Shown here: in pieces, positions 16,572-27,300 of the stretch
Layout: every line of letters starts with the position of its first letter
How positions within the stretch are numbered: the stretch's first letter is position 1
From: Variovorax paradoxus
GTDB taxonomy: Bacteria; Pseudomonadota; Gammaproteobacteria; Burkholderiales; Burkholderiaceae_C
Direction of reading: 5' to 3'
DNA: 64,000 nucleotides
Assembly: GCF_024734665.1 (NCBI RefSeq)
Contig: NZ_CP102931.1
Coordinates: 1,424,001 to 1,488,000, forward strand
Made by a program: the position numbers and the translations under genes
Notes under the pieces: model-generated
What the model was told of the DNA's origin: nothing
Database searches by the model: none
What the model saw: the letters and a program-made list of their open reading frames with translations, nothing else

Positions 16572-18394
16572 GCCCGTCGCGCCATGCGGCCTTCGACGTG
16601 GCGATGCCCCGCATGCCTGCGATGAATGACTTGCATCCGCCCGAGTTGGCCCAGCGGGTGCTGCGCGAACAGGTGGCCGCGGTCCATGCCAACGCGCCGG
16701 CAGCCTATCTCGCAGACTTCCTCACGGCACAGTCGCTGGGCATCGGCCTGTTCGTGGCCACGTGGCGCTGGCAAGTCCTGCTGTGGATGGCGCTGCACCT
16801 GGCATTGACGCTGCGGCGCGCTTATCGGCGCTATCGGCGCAGTCCCGATGCGGCCGCTCATCCCGAGTACTGGGCACGCTTCAATGCGCGCAACGTGCTG
16901 CTGCGCTCCTGCGTCTGGGGCCTGGCGCCGTGGCTGTGCGTTCCGCCGGGGCGCAACCTGGGGCTCTGGGTCATGGTCATCGTGATGATGATGGGCGGCT
17001 GCGCCGGCGGAGCACTGTCGCTGGCGGTTCTCAAGCGCAACATTCCACGCTTCATCGTGCCCAGCATGGCGAGCCTGACCTTGGCGCTGGCCTGGCGCGG
17101 CGACAGCACGCACCTGTTCCTGGCCACCGGCTGCCTGCTGTACCTGTGCGTCATGATCATGTTCGCGCTGCAGCATCATCGGCTGCTGACCGCTGCGCTG
17201 ACCATGCGTTTCGAAAAGGAGGCGCTTGCCGAGCAGCTGAGCCATCAGATTGCCGCAACCCAGCGTGTCAGCGAGGAGAAGACGCGCTTTCTTGCCGCGG
17301 CGAGCCACGATCTGCGCCAGCCTCTGCACGCCATCGCATTGTTCGGAGCCGTCATTGAAAAGAAGCTCAAGGGCACCGAGGAATGGGATCACGCGGTGCG
17401 GTTGATGGATGCGGTCGGAACGCTCGGCGATTCGCTCGACATCCTGCTGGACATCTCGCGACTTGATGCCGGCGAGGTGGCGCCGCAGATTCGACCCGTG
17501 GAGCTCAATCCGCTGTTCCTCGCGCTCAACAATGTGTTCGTGGCGCAGGCGGCCGACCGGGATCTGCAACTGCGGCTGCGCGCCACGCCTTGCTGGGTGC
17601 TGAGTGATCCGCAGCTGTTGCAGCGGCTGCTGTCCAATCTCGTGGACAACGCGCTCAAGTACACGACGCGTGGCGGCGTGGTGGTGGCCGCCCGCGCACG
17701 CGGTCCGCTGGTGTGGATCGATGTGTGCGATACCGGCATCGGCATCGCGGACGAGCACCTCGGCCGCATCTTCGACGAGTTCTACCAGATCGGTAATCCG
17801 GGGCGCGATCGAGCACAGGGACTGGGCATCGGCCTGTCCATTGTGCAGCGGCTCTCACGCCTGCTGGCGCACCCGCTGCAGGTGCGCTCGCGCCTGCATC
17901 ACGGCAGTCGCTTTCGCCTGGTGCTTCCGGCGGTGATCGCCTCGGGTGTCGTGCCACTCGCTGCATGCCCGGGCGCTGCCTCGCCATTGCCGCAGCGCGT
18001 GCTGCTCATCGATGATGAAGCCGCGATCCGCCAGGCCGTTACCGGGCTGCTGCAGGCCCATGGCGTAGCCATCGACGCAGTGGCCAGTGAGGCCGAAGCC
18101 GAGGCCGTGCTGGTGCAAGCCGCACATGGAAGTGCCCCTGTCGAAGTTCTGTTGTGCGACGTGCGGCTGGCCGATGGTGCCGACGGACTGGCCGCGGCGC
18201 AGCGACTGAGCGCGCGCTTCGGCCCAGGCTTGCAGGTGCTGTTGATCACCGGGGAAACCGCGCCGCAGCGACAGCGGCAGATGCTCGACTCCGGGCTGCA
18301 GGTGCTACTCAAGCCGGTGGCTGCCGACAGGCTGCTGCAGGCCCTTGCATCGCTGGTGCAGCACGATACGACGCACGCTTGCATGCGCTCCTGA
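16568..18394 (+). CDS. Hybrid sensor histidine kinase with C-terminal receiver
   Basis: A 608-residue membrane kinase starting with GTG inside the stop of the preceding regulator gene. Residues about 50-205 hold several membrane segments (for example VMVIVMMMGGCAGGALSLA), so the sensor is membrane-embedded. His 247 in AAASHDLRQPLHAI is the phospho-acceptor. The ATPase domain shows LLSNLVDNALKYT (N box), CDTGIGI (G1) and GLGIGLSIV (G2). A receiver domain follows from about residue 485 (VLLIDDEAAIRQA; Asp in LLCDVRLADG; Lys in LLKPVA). The SHDLRQPLHA form and this layout match kinases that pair with LuxR-type regulators. Signal unknown. Confidence 0.92.
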   Translation: MSPSRHAAFDVAMPRMPAMNDLHPPELAQRVLREQVAAVHANAPAAYLADFLTAQSLGIGLFVATWRWQVLLWMALHLALTLRRAYRRYRRSPDAAAHPEYWARFNARNVLLRSCVWGLAPWLCVPPGRNLGLWVMVIVMMMGGCAGGALSLAVLKRNIPRFIVPSMASLTLALAWRGDSTHLFLATGCLLYLCVMIMFALQHHRLLTAALTMRFEKEALAEQLSHQIAATQRVSEEKTRFLAAASHDLRQPLHAIALFGAVIEKKLKGTEEWDHAVRLMDAVGTLGDSLDILLDISRLDAGEVAPQIRPVELNPLFLALNNVFVAQAADRDLQLRLRATPCWVLSDPQLLQRLLSNLVDNALKYTTRGGVVVAARARGPLVWIDVCDTGIGIADEHLGRIFDEFYQIGNPGRDRAQGLGIGLSIVQRLSRLLAHPLQVRSRLHHGSRFRLVLPAVIASGVVPLAACPGAASPLPQRVLLIDDEAAIRQAVTGLLQAHGVAIDAVASEAEAEAVLVQAAHGSAPVEVLLCDVRLADGADGLAAAQRLSARFGPGLQVLLITGETAPQRQRQMLDSGLQVLLKPVAADRLLQALASLVQHDTTHACMRS

Positions 18395-18504
18395 GCATCT
18401 TTTTTTGCTGCTCGGCGATGACCTTCGACACTAGATCGCAGGCGTTGCCGACCCTACCGTGGAGGCCTTCTCGTTCACTCCACTTGAAAAAAGGAAGGCC
18501 CATC

Positions 18505-19863
18505 ATGAATACCACTCGTACCGTTTCCCGTGCATGGCGTGCACCCGCCGCGCTGCTGATGATGAACCTCGTGCTGGCCGCCTGCGGCGGTGGTGGGGGC
18601 GGAGGCGGCGGCTTCCCCGGCTTCGCTGTCGCTCCTGCACCTGCTCCTCAGGGAACGCAGACGCCGGCACCGACGCAGGAAGACACCGCGCCCTCCATCA
18701 CGACACAGCCATCGGATACCACCATTGGCCAGGGCGTGACCGCCATGTTGAAGGTACAGGCTGTGCGTGCCACGACCTACCAGTGGCAGCGCAGCGTTGA
18801 TGGCGGTGCCAACTGGACCGATGTTTCCGGCGCCACCAGCGACAGCTTCACCACAGCAGCCAATCAACTGGCCGACAGCGGCCAGCAGCTGCGCGTGCAA
18901 GTGACGGGCCCCAATGGCAGTGTGACCAGCCATGCCGCCACGCTGACGGTCAAACCCTGGGTCGCCAACGTGCTGGCGGCCACCGGGGTGACATACAACC
19001 GTCCCTATCAACTCGTTCTGGATGCCAGCGGCGCGAACCTCTACGTGGCCATGGGAGGCAATGGTTCGGTCTACAGGATCGACACGGCCAGCGGCAGCGG
19101 CGCGGAAGTAACGCCGGGGACGACCATGAACACGCCGTATGGCCTGGCACTGGCCGCCGACGGTACCCTGTACGTGAGCGACCAGCATCGCATCAACAAG
19201 ATCGCCCCCAACGCCACAACCTACAGCACCTGGGTGGGCAGTGGCACCAGCGGGTACGCCGACAGCCCGGCCGCTGCAATGTTCAACGACCCCGCCAGCA
19301 TTGCGCTGGATGGCGCAGGCAACCTGTTCGTGGCGGACCTGGAAAACAAGCGCGTGCGCAAGGTCGCAGCCGATGGCACCACGAGCACGCTCGCGGGCGA
19401 CGGCACGCAGGCCTACCTGGACGGGGTTGGCACAGCAGCCCAGTTTGCCCGTCCGCAGGGCCTGGCGATCAGCCGCGATGGCAGCACGCTGTACGACACG
19501 GACACCGACGGCACATGCTTGCGCAAGATCGATGTGGCCAGCGCCACAGTGAGCACGCTGCTGGGCGATTGCAACGGCAACGCTGTTTCCAATGTGGTCG
19601 ACGGAACGGCCGCCACGCCGGCCAAGCTCGGCTATTCCTACGGCGTAACGGTGGATGCACATGACAACGTGTTCCTGACGCATGCCTGGGATGGCGTGGC
19701 GCGAGTGGTCACGCCTGCGGGCGAGATCAGCACACTGCGGGACAGCACCGGCGCGGCGATCATCTTCAATTTTCCGATTGGTGTGGCGGTCGCCAGCGAC
19801 GGGACCATCTACGTGGGCGCATCCAACGGCAACCAGATCTTCAAGCTCACGCTGGCGCCCTGA
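18505..19863 (+). CDS. NHL-repeat lipoprotein with Ig-like N-terminal domain
   Basis: A 452-residue lipoprotein. The start at 18505 follows GGAAGG. A signal peptide ends at the lipobox LVLAAC with Cys 27, followed by a run of nine Gly and a Pro/Thr linker. Residues about 55-150 look like an Ig-like bacterial domain (ITTQPSDTTIGQGVTAML ... TYQWQRSVDGGANWTDVSGAT). From about 155 there are NHL propeller blades, each with a pattern such as PYGLALAADGTLYVSDQ, DPASIALDGAGNLFVADLENKRVRKV and GVTVDAHDNVFLT. It would face the periplasm or cell surface and bind rather than catalyse. It follows the two-component pair by 110 bases on the same strand. Confidence 0.88.
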   Translation: MNTTRTVSRAWRAPAALLMMNLVLAACGGGGGGGGGFPGFAVAPAPAPQGTQTPAPTQEDTAPSITTQPSDTTIGQGVTAMLKVQAVRATTYQWQRSVDGGANWTDVSGATSDSFTTAANQLADSGQQLRVQVTGPNGSVTSHAATLTVKPWVANVLAATGVTYNRPYQLVLDASGANLYVAMGGNGSVYRIDTASGSGAEVTPGTTMNTPYGLALAADGTLYVSDQHRINKIAPNATTYSTWVGSGTSGYADSPAAAMFNDPASIALDGAGNLFVADLENKRVRKVAADGTTSTLAGDGTQAYLDGVGTAAQFARPQGLAISRDGSTLYDTDTDGTCLRKIDVASATVSTLLGDCNGNAVSNVVDGTAATPAKLGYSYGVTVDAHDNVFLTHAWDGVARVVTPAGEISTLRDSTGAAIIFNFPIGVAVASDGTIYVGASNGNQIFKLTLAP

Positions 19864-19873
19864 GCGGTACGCA

Positions 19874-19921
19874 GGCAGGGATCTTCGGCTCGCACCACGC
19901 GAGCCGTTGATCTTGTCTGCC
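19874..19921. terminator. Candidate bidirectional terminator hairpin
   Basis: A perfect 8-bp stem CGGCTCGC / GCGAGCCG (19886-19893 and 19899-19906, loop ACCAC) is extended outward by GATC/GATC and GGCAG/CTGCC. It lies between convergent gene ends (19863 and 19955). There is no strong T run, so termination is inferred from position. Confidence 0.5.
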
Positions 19922-19954
19922 CGATGCGGCTTCGCACGCCCGCTTCGCCGCGGC

Positions 19955-20848
19955 TCAGGTGGCCTGCCGTTTTGGCCGAGCAGATTTTGGCGCCTCGCTT
20001 CGCGCCAGCCACAGTCCGCTCGCAACGATCAACGCCCCGCCGCCCAGCGTCCATGCGTCGGGCGCGGCCTGCCAGAACACCCAGTCCAGCACAAGCGCCC
20101 AGGCGAGGGCGCTGTATTCGAAGGGGGCGATGGCAGCGGCCTGGCCGTGACGGAAGGCCTCGGCGATAGCCATCTGGCCCAGAAAACCGCTGATGGCCAA
20201 ACCCGCAAGCACCCACGTGTGCTGGGCCTGGATTGGCACCCATTGCGGTGCTGATAACAGGCTACCGCCGACAGCCATGCCGGCCGTGGTCCAGAAGACC
20301 AGCGCGGCGCTCGATTCGGTGCGGCTGATGAGCCGGCCCAGCATGTTCGACAGCGCATAGCAGACTGCGGCCACCAGGATCGCCAGAGCGCCCACCGAGA
20401 GGAAGGCCCCTTGCTCGGGTCGCAGTGCGATCACGACGCCTATGAAGCCCAGCCCGATGGCGATCCAGTGCCGCGGCTGGACCGACTCGCCCAGCATCGG
20501 CACGGCGATGAGCACCATCAGCAGCGGAGCGATGAAAGTGAGTGTGTAGGCCTCTGCCAGGCCAAGGGTCTTCAGGCCATAGACGAAGAGCACAAGCATC
20601 GTCATATTCAGCGCGGTGCGCAGCAGGTGCAGGCGCCAACGCAGCCGGCGGCTGAAAACGCCGGCTGCCTCGCGCCGCCAGGCGATGTACAGGCACACCA
20701 GGGGCAGCGCCGTGAGACCGCGCAGTGCCATCACCTGCACCGGCGGGTAATGCCCGGCCAGGTTTTTGAGCAGCGCGTCCATGCAGGCAAAGAAGGCGCA
20801 AGCCAACAGCATCGCGGCGATGCCGCGCAGGGTTCCGGTCGATTGCAT
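19955..20848 (-). CDS. EamA/DMT-family transporter
   Basis: A 297-residue protein with about ten hydrophobic segments arranged as two EamA repeats (the first from GIAAMLLACAFFACMDALLKNLAG, the second from LSVGALAILVAAVCYALSNML). Each repeat ends with the usual conserved tail, for example EAYTLTFIAPLLMVLIAVPMLGE and FEYSALAWALVLDWVFW. Members export metabolites such as amino acids, sugars or purines; the substrate is not predictable. It stands alone, convergent with the lipoprotein gene. Confidence 0.88.
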   Translation of the reverse strand: MQSTGTLRGIAAMLLACAFFACMDALLKNLAGHYPPVQVMALRGLTALPLVCLYIAWRREAAGVFSRRLRWRLHLLRTALNMTMLVLFVYGLKTLGLAEAYTLTFIAPLLMVLIAVPMLGESVQPRHWIAIGLGFIGVVIALRPEQGAFLSVGALAILVAAVCYALSNMLGRLISRTESSAALVFWTTAGMAVGGSLLSAPQWVPIQAQHTWVLAGLAISGFLGQMAIAEAFRHGQAAAIAPFEYSALAWALVLDWVFWQAAPDAWTLGGGALIVASGLWLARSEAPKSARPKRQAT

Positions 20849-21065
20849 GGTCGGGTTGTCTCGCGGCAGTGGCCGGGGAGGGGACTTGTTCTTGACCGCC
20901 TAGCATAGGCGCTGCGAACGTCTGGTCCTCGCCGCAAGTTACCATCAACTCGAGAGCAGCGCTGCGATGCAGCGACACTGAAACGGCATGGCCTTGGTGA
21001 AGTCCCCGGACCAGAAGACATCGCAAAGCCCGCCCCAGGTCAGTTCGATATGCCGCCGAGAAATG

Positions 21066-21395
21066 TCAGGTCTTGTTGTCAGCCCGGCTCTGCTTCAGCC
21101 GGCGAATCTCGGCGAGCTGGAACCTGAAGGCATCTACCGCTTCCTTGGCCTTGGGCTCCCAGGTGTCGGTCTTCATGTGCGCGAGAACCGCCTCCAGCGC
21201 ATCGCCGAGTTGCCCAATCTGCCGTCCGTAGCTTCCGACGTCATCCAGAATCTGCTGCTCCAGAGCAGGGTCTGACGACTTGCCCATATTGATGTTGATG
21301 AACCCAAGCTGCCCATTGGCAATCTTGGTAAACCAAGTCCAGGGATTGATTTCCTGGCGCACATTGCCGGAGAGCGGCAAGTAAAAGTTCGGCAT
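21066..21395 (-). CDS. Small soluble protein of unknown function
   Basis: A 109-residue protein with start at 21395, preceded by AGGAGG at 8 bases. It has a mixed N-terminus (MPNFYLPLSGNVRQEINPWTW), a GQLGFININMGKSSDPALEQQ segment and a helical C-terminal half (QIGQLGDALEAVLAHM ... VDAFRFQLAEIRRLKQSRADN). The PWTWFTK and GFININMG features hint at a conserved family, but I do not recognise it. No partner gene is evident. Confidence 0.65.
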   Translation of the reverse strand: MPNFYLPLSGNVRQEINPWTWFTKIANGQLGFININMGKSSDPALEQQILDDVGSYGRQIGQLGDALEAVLAHMKTDTWEPKAKEAVDAFRFQLAEIRRLKQSRADNKT

Positions 21396-21516
21396 CGGAG
21401 ACCTCCTGCGCAACGCGACTGGCTGCTGCGATGAGGTCAAGCAAGAAGCTCGCCGAGCCACTTCCGGTCCTGCCATGTGCTCGCACACGGGCCTCCACTT
21501 GCTTCCAGTCGGGTCG

Positions 21517-22140
21517 CTACAGCGCGTGTTCCCGCAGAAACCGGTCCAACTGGTGGCTGTTCGCCAGCCCCAGCTTGGCGAACACGTGCGCGCGGTGGGT
21601 CTCTACCGTGCGCTGCTCCAGCGGCGCCAGCTCCAGGGCGATCTGCTTGTTGGGCTTGCCCTCGGCTACCAGCCGGGCCACCTGCATCTCGCGCGGCGTC
21701 AGCTTGTCCCACAGTGCCTGCGCGGCCTGGCGGGCCTGCCGGCGCGCGGCGATCTCGCCGGCTTGCTGCAAGGCTTTGGCGATGCTGTCGAGCAGGCGCT
21801 CGTCATTGCAGGGCTTTTCGAGCCAGCCGAAGGCGCCGTTCTGCACGGCTTCGACGGCCATGGGTATGTCGCCGTGGCCGGACAGGAAGATCACCACCAG
21901 CGGGCTGTCTTTTGCGCGCAGCGCATCGAAGACCTGCAGGCCGCTCACGCCGTCCATGCGCAGGTCCAGGATCACGCAGCCCGCGCGCTGCAAATCGGCG
22001 CCGGCCAGGAAGGCCTCGCCCGAGGCAAAGGTCTGCACCGCGTAGCCGCGCGACAGCAGCAGCAGGCCCAGCGAACGGCGCACGGCCTCGTCGTCGTCCA
22101 CCACGCACAGGTTGTTGGCAAGAGCGCTCATGGCGTTCAT
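21517..22140 (-). CDS. DctR/FixJ-type response regulator
   Basis: A 207-residue regulator: receiver domain about 10-125 with DDDE at 15-18, phospho-acceptor Asp 59 in CVILDLRMDGVSG, and Lys in FGWLEKPC; then a LuxR-type helix-turn-helix from about 140 (LTPREMQVARLVAEGKPNKQIALEL ... RTVETHRAHVFAKLG). This layout is that of FixJ, TtrR and DctR. The start overlaps the stop of the sensor kinase gene by ATGA (22137-22140). With a PAS-type sensor of the DctS form, control of C4-dicarboxylate uptake is the leading idea; dctA lies 15 kb away. Confidence 0.9.
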   Translation of the reverse strand: MNAMSALANNLCVVDDDEAVRRSLGLLLLSRGYAVQTFASGEAFLAGADLQRAGCVILDLRMDGVSGLQVFDALRAKDSPLVVIFLSGHGDIPMAVEAVQNGAFGWLEKPCNDERLLDSIAKALQQAGEIAARRQARQAAQALWDKLTPREMQVARLVAEGKPNKQIALELAPLEQRTVETHRAHVFAKLGLANSHQLDRFLREHAL

Positions 22141-24311
22141 GGGGGTGTGATTTCCAGTTCGAGGGTGAAAACTGTGCCACCGCCGGCCCGGTTGGCAAAG
22201 GACAGCCGGCCGCGATGGGCCTCGACGATGGTGCGGCAGATGTTCAGGCCCAGCCCCAGCCCGCCGGTCTTGGTGGTGAAGAAGGGCGCGAACACCTGCT
22301 CGGCCAGCGCGGCGTCGATGCCCGGCCCGCGGTCGGCCACGCGGATGTGCATGCGTCCTTCGAGCACTTCGGCCTCGATTTCGACGAGCCGCTGCTCCGG
22401 CGGCGTGGCCTGCATGGCGTGCAGGCTGTTGGACAGCAGGTTCAGCAGCACCTGTTCGAGCAGCACGCGGTCGCCGCGCACCTCGGGCAGCCCCGCCGGC
22501 ATGCGAACCTCGGCGCGCGCCTGGCGCATGCGCATCTCGCCCTGCAGCAGCGCCAGCGCGTTGCTGACCAGCGCCGCCACCGCGCAGTCTTCGGTGCCGG
22601 CGGTGCGCTGGCGCACGAAGCCGCGAATGCGCCGCACGATCTCGGCGCTGCGCTGGGCCTGGGCCATGGTCTCGTCGAGGCTGCTGACCAGCAACTGCTG
22701 GTTGCCCTGCTCTGCAAAAGCCTTGGCGGCGCTCGCGAAATTGCTCAGCGCCATCAGCGGCTGGTTCAGCTCGTGGGCCAGCGTAGAGGCCATTTCGCCG
22801 AGGCTGGCCAGGCGCTGGGCGTGCTGCAGTTGCTCGTCGTTCTGGCGCTGGCGCAACTCGGCGCGCTTCTGCTCGGTGATGTCCACCACCGAGCTCATCC
22901 AGCCGCTGTGCTTGCCGTCGGCGTCGATCAGCGCGGCGGTGTAGACCATGGTGATCACCTCGTGCCCGTCGCGGTGCCGCAGGCGCGACTCGAAGCCCGC
23001 ATGTGCGGGCTCGCCGCTCATCATGGCGTCGTAGTGGCGCCAGTGCAGTGTCACATCGTCGGGGTGCCAGTAGGGGTAGGGCGGCAGCCGGCCGAGCAGT
23101 TCGTCGGCGCCGTAGCCGGTCATTTCGCAGAAGGCCAGGTTGACGTAGATGATGCGGCCGTCCAGGTCGCGCGCGCGCATGCCCACCAGCAGCGAATCTT
23201 CCATCGCCTTGCGGAAGGCGTGGGCCTCGTCGAGCTCGTGGGTGCGCTCGCGCACGCGCAGCTCCAGGTCGCGCCGCGCATCGCGCTGCTCGGCGAAGCG
23301 GCGTTCGCGCAGCTGCCAGTACAGGCCGCCCAGCAGCAGCAGGCCGGCGCACAGCAGGCCCAGCATCCAGGTGCGCTCGCGCGCGCGGACGACTTCGGCA
23401 TGGTCGGCCATCACCGTCAGCGTCCAGCCGAGATCGGGCAGCGACTCGTCCACCGCCAGGAAGCGGCGCGGCTGGCCGCCGAGGTCGGTGCGCACGAGGT
23501 AGCCGGGCCCGCCTTCGTCGCGATCGACCTTCCACGGCAGCGCCGGAAAGTTCGTGCGCGCGCCGTACTGCTGGTCGCGCCGCATGCCTTCGATCTCGGC
23601 GGCGCCCAGGGCTCGCGTGGCCTGGTACATCCATGACTGCACCGAACTCAGGAACACGATGCCGCGCGCGTCGGTCAGCAAGATGGGGTCGCGCGCGAAG
23701 GTCCAGGCATCCTGCAACTGGCGCAGGCTGACCTTGACCGTTACCACGCCCAGCACCGCGCCGCCATCCGGCCGCACCGGTGCCGAAATGAAGAGCCCCG
23801 GCTCGCCGGTCGTCTGGCCCACACCGTAGAACAGGCCATTGCGTCCCGCGCGGGCGTCGATGAAGTAGGGCCGGTTGGCATACGACTCGCCCACGAAGGT
23901 CTGCGGCGTCGCCCAGTTGCTGGCCGCCAGCGTCATGCCCTGCAGGTCGATCAGGTAGAGCGCATCGGAGCCCGCCTGGCGGTTCACTTCCTCGATGTAG
24001 CGGTTGGCGCGCTGCTTCACCGCCGCATCCTGGGGATGGGCCAGCGCGGCCAGAACGTCGGGATGCAGGCTTGCCGTGAACGGGAGGTAGCTGTACTTGC
24101 CGGCGGCATCGCGCAGGCCCAGCGCGTGGACTTCCATGGCGCGGCGGATCGAGTCGGCCTGGAAATTCGCTTCGCGGACTGCGGCCCATTGGGCTGCGAG
24201 GCCGATCAGCAGCAGGGCCAGTGCGAGGGCGGCCGCCCATGCGGCGATCGCGCGGTAGCGGCGGCGCGGGCGGGTTGGGGGTGGCGGAGGAGCGAGCGTG
24301 ATTGGCGGCAT
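22137..24311 (-). CDS. DctS/DctB-like sensor histidine kinase
   Basis: A 724-residue membrane kinase. One membrane segment lies at about 22-42 and another at about 315-332. Between them is a 270-residue periplasmic part with the double-PAS (PDC/dCache) pattern of C4-dicarboxylate sensors, including SYANRPYFIDARAGRNGLFYGVGQTTGEPG. A cytoplasmic PAS domain follows (about 365-480, GRIIYVNLAFCEMTGY, ending DITEQKRAE). His 513 in TLAHELNQPL is the phospho-acceptor, with LLNLLSNSLHAM (N box), DRGPGID and GLGLGLNIC. The AHELNQPL form is typical of DctB/DctS/FixL. It forms an operon with the regulator downstream. The ligand is predicted only by family. Confidence 0.9.
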   Translation of the reverse strand: MPPITLAPPPPPTRPRRRYRAIAAWAAALALALLLIGLAAQWAAVREANFQADSIRRAMEVHALGLRDAAGKYSYLPFTASLHPDVLAALAHPQDAAVKQRANRYIEEVNRQAGSDALYLIDLQGMTLAASNWATPQTFVGESYANRPYFIDARAGRNGLFYGVGQTTGEPGLFISAPVRPDGGAVLGVVTVKVSLRQLQDAWTFARDPILLTDARGIVFLSSVQSWMYQATRALGAAEIEGMRRDQQYGARTNFPALPWKVDRDEGGPGYLVRTDLGGQPRRFLAVDESLPDLGWTLTVMADHAEVVRARERTWMLGLLCAGLLLLGGLYWQLRERRFAEQRDARRDLELRVRERTHELDEAHAFRKAMEDSLLVGMRARDLDGRIIYVNLAFCEMTGYGADELLGRLPPYPYWHPDDVTLHWRHYDAMMSGEPAHAGFESRLRHRDGHEVITMVYTAALIDADGKHSGWMSSVVDITEQKRAELRQRQNDEQLQHAQRLASLGEMASTLAHELNQPLMALSNFASAAKAFAEQGNQQLLVSSLDETMAQAQRSAEIVRRIRGFVRQRTAGTEDCAVAALVSNALALLQGEMRMRQARAEVRMPAGLPEVRGDRVLLEQVLLNLLSNSLHAMQATPPEQRLVEIEAEVLEGRMHIRVADRGPGIDAALAEQVFAPFFTTKTGGLGLGLNICRTIVEAHRGRLSFANRAGGGTVFTLELEITPP

Positions 24312-24392
24312 GGGAGGCAGGGGCCGACCGGCGCGGCGAGCAGAATTTTGCCCTGATCGCTGGAAGGCCCCCGGATGCCGCTGACGCTTGGC

Positions 24393-27300
24393 TCAGGCAG
24401 CCACGGGCTGCACAGGCGCTGGAGCTCGTGCACGGGAAGCAGGCACCACGTCCAGCTGCTTCACCAGCACGCCCCACCGCACGCGCGCTGACACCACACT
24501 CTCTTCCTTCACATGCCCGAAGCCGCGAATCTGCTCGGGCAACCGCGCCAGCGACAGCGCGGTGTCGAAGTCGATGACGTCGAAGCGCGCCAGCAGGTCT
24601 TCGACCATCGCGCGGTAATCCTCGATCAGCTGCCGCTCCATGCGCCGTTCGGCGGTACGGCCAAACGGGTCGAGCGCCGTGCCGCGCAGGCCGCGCAACT
24701 TCGCGAGCAGGTGGAACGCACCCATCATCCAGGGCCCGAAGCTCGTCTTCACCGCACGGCCTTCGGCGTCGCGGCGGCCGAGCACCGGCGGGGCGAGGTG
24801 GAAGCGCAGCACCGGCTTGCCTTCGAACTGCTCGCCCAGCTTCTCCATGAAGCGCTTGTCGGTGTAGAGCCGCGCGACCTCGTACTCGTCCTTGTAGGCC
24901 ATGAGCTTGAAGAGGCCTGATGCGACGGCCTTCGCCAGCCGCGTGCTGCCGCGCTCGCGCTGTTCGACCACGCTCACGCGTTCCACCAGCTCGGCATAGC
25001 GCTGCGCATACGCCGCGTTCTGGTATGACGTGAGGAACGCGGTGCGATCAGCCACCAGCGCCTCGAAGCTCTGCGGCCGCTGCAGCGCCACCACCTTCGA
25101 AGGCGCCGCTTCGCGCGTCACAGCCGCAAGATCCAGTGCCGCCTTGCGGCCCCAGCGGAAAGCCGCCTGGTTCGCCTTTACGGCCACGCCGTTGATCTCG
25201 ATGGCCTTGTCCAACGCCTCGGCGGACAGCGGAACAAAGCCTTTCTGAAACGCAAAGCCCAGCAGGAACAGGTTCGCCGCAATCGCATCGCCCATGAGCC
25301 GCGTCGCCAGTTGCGTCGCATCGATGAAGTCCGCACGCCCTTCGACCGATTCTTCGATCAGCGCGCGCACTTGCGCGGCCGGAAACTCCCAGTCGGGCTG
25401 CTGCGCGAAATGCCCCGTCGGCTGCTCGAAGGTGTTGACCAGCGCATAGGTGCGCCCTGGCCGCATGCGCGCGATGGCATCGGGCGCGCCGGCCGTGAGC
25501 ATGTCGCAGCCCAGGATCAGGTCGGCCTCGCCGGTGGGAATGCGTTGCGCCTTCAGCTGCGCCGCATCGCGCGCGATGCGCACGTGCGACGTTACCGAGC
25601 CGTTCTTCTGCGACATGCCCGTCATGTCGAGCACGCTCACGCCCTTGCCTTCGAGGTGTGCTGCCATGCCGATCAGCGCGCCGATGGTGATGACGCCCGT
25701 GCCGCCGATGCCGGTGATGAGGATGTTGTGCATGCCTTCGAGTGCCAAAGGCGCAGGGTCGGGCAGGGCAGCCTCTTGCGCAGAGGCCTTCGCCGCCACC
25801 GGCGCCTGCTTGCGCGGCTTTACGCCTTCGACCGTCACGAAGCTCGGGCAGAAGCCCTTGATGCACGACTCGTCGGCGTTGCACGCGCTCTGGTCCACGC
25901 TGCGCTTCAGGCCCAGGTCGGTCTGCTTGGGCAGCAGCGCGGTGCAGTTCGACTGCTCGCCGCAATCGCCGCAGCCTTCGCACACCGCGTCGTTGATGAA
26001 CACGCGCCGCGCGGCCTGCGGAAACTCGCCCTTCTTGCGGCGGCGGCGCTTCTCGGCTGCGCACACCTGGTCGTAGATGAGCACCGACACGCCCTCGAAC
26101 TCGCGCAGCTCGCGCTGCACCGCGTCCATGTCGTCGCGGTGGTGCACGGTGAGCACGAAGCCGTCACGCTCCGGCGGCAGCACACTGCGGTCGACCCAGC
26201 GCGTCGGGTCTTCGGCCACCAGCGCAAGGCGCTTCACGCCCTCGGCCGCCATCTGATGCGCGATGCGCGGCACGGTGATGGGGCCGTCGACCGGTTGCCC
26301 ACCCGTCATTGCGACCGCGTCGTTGTAGAGGATCTTGTAGGTGATGCTCACGCCCGCCGCCACGGCCGCGCGTATCGCTAGCGAGCCCGAGTGGTAGTAC
26401 GTGCCGTCGCCCAGGTTCGCGAACACGTGCTTGCGCTTCGAGAACCACGCCTGCCCCAGCCATGGCGCACCTTCGCCACCCATGTGCGTGGTCGTCTTGT
26501 TGTGCTCGGGGTAGATGGCCGTCGCCATCACGTGGCAGCCGATGCCGGCCAGCGCGAGGCTGCCTTCGGGCACCTTGGTCGAGGTGTTGTGCGGGCAGCC
26601 TGAGCAATACCAGGCCGGCCGCGAGGGCGTGGCCACGGCCTTGCCGAGCACCACGTCCTTCGCGTCAAGAATGGCGAGCCGCATGCGGATGCGGTCGCTG
26701 GTGTGAAAGCGCGCCACGCGCCCTGCGATCACGCGCGCGATCTGCGCCACCGAGAAGTCGGCCGTGGCCGGTAGCAGCCACTGGCCGCGTGGATGTGCGC
26801 CCCATTCGCCCTGTTCGTCGAACTTGCCGATCACGCGCGGGCGCACGTCTTCGCGCCAGTTGTAGAGATGCTCCTTGAGCTGGTACTCGACGATCTGGCG
26901 CTTTTCTTCGACGACCAGAATTTCTTCGAGGCCGTCGGCAAACTCGCGGATCGAGTCGGGCTCCAGCGGCCACGGCATCGACACCTTGAACAGGCGAATG
27001 CCGATGCGCGCGGCTTCGTCCGCATCGATGCCCAGTTCTTCCAGCGCTTCGAGCACGTCGCGGTACGACTTGCCCGAGGCCACGATGCCCAGCCGCGCCT
27101 TTGGCGAATCGATGGTCACGCGGTTCAGCCGGTTGGCGCGCGCGTAGGCGATGGCGGCGTAGATCTTGTAGTCCTGCATCAGCGCTTCCTGCTTGCGCGC
27201 CTGCACGCCGAGCGTGTCGGTCGACAGGCGCGCATGCACGCCGCCGGGCGGGAACACGAAGTCCGAAGGCAGCCGCGTATGCACGTCGAGCGCGCCGGCC

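Noticed and set aside
21475..23636. Long plus-strand frames opposite the DctS/DctR pair
   Set aside because: Low-complexity Arg/Ala/Ser text and full overlap with clearly recognised kinase and regulator genes.
21517..24477. Apparent 986-residue fusion of sensor and regulator
   Set aside because: The N-terminal part is an out-of-frame read of the kinase gene; the regulator starts at 22140 with an ATGA overlap.
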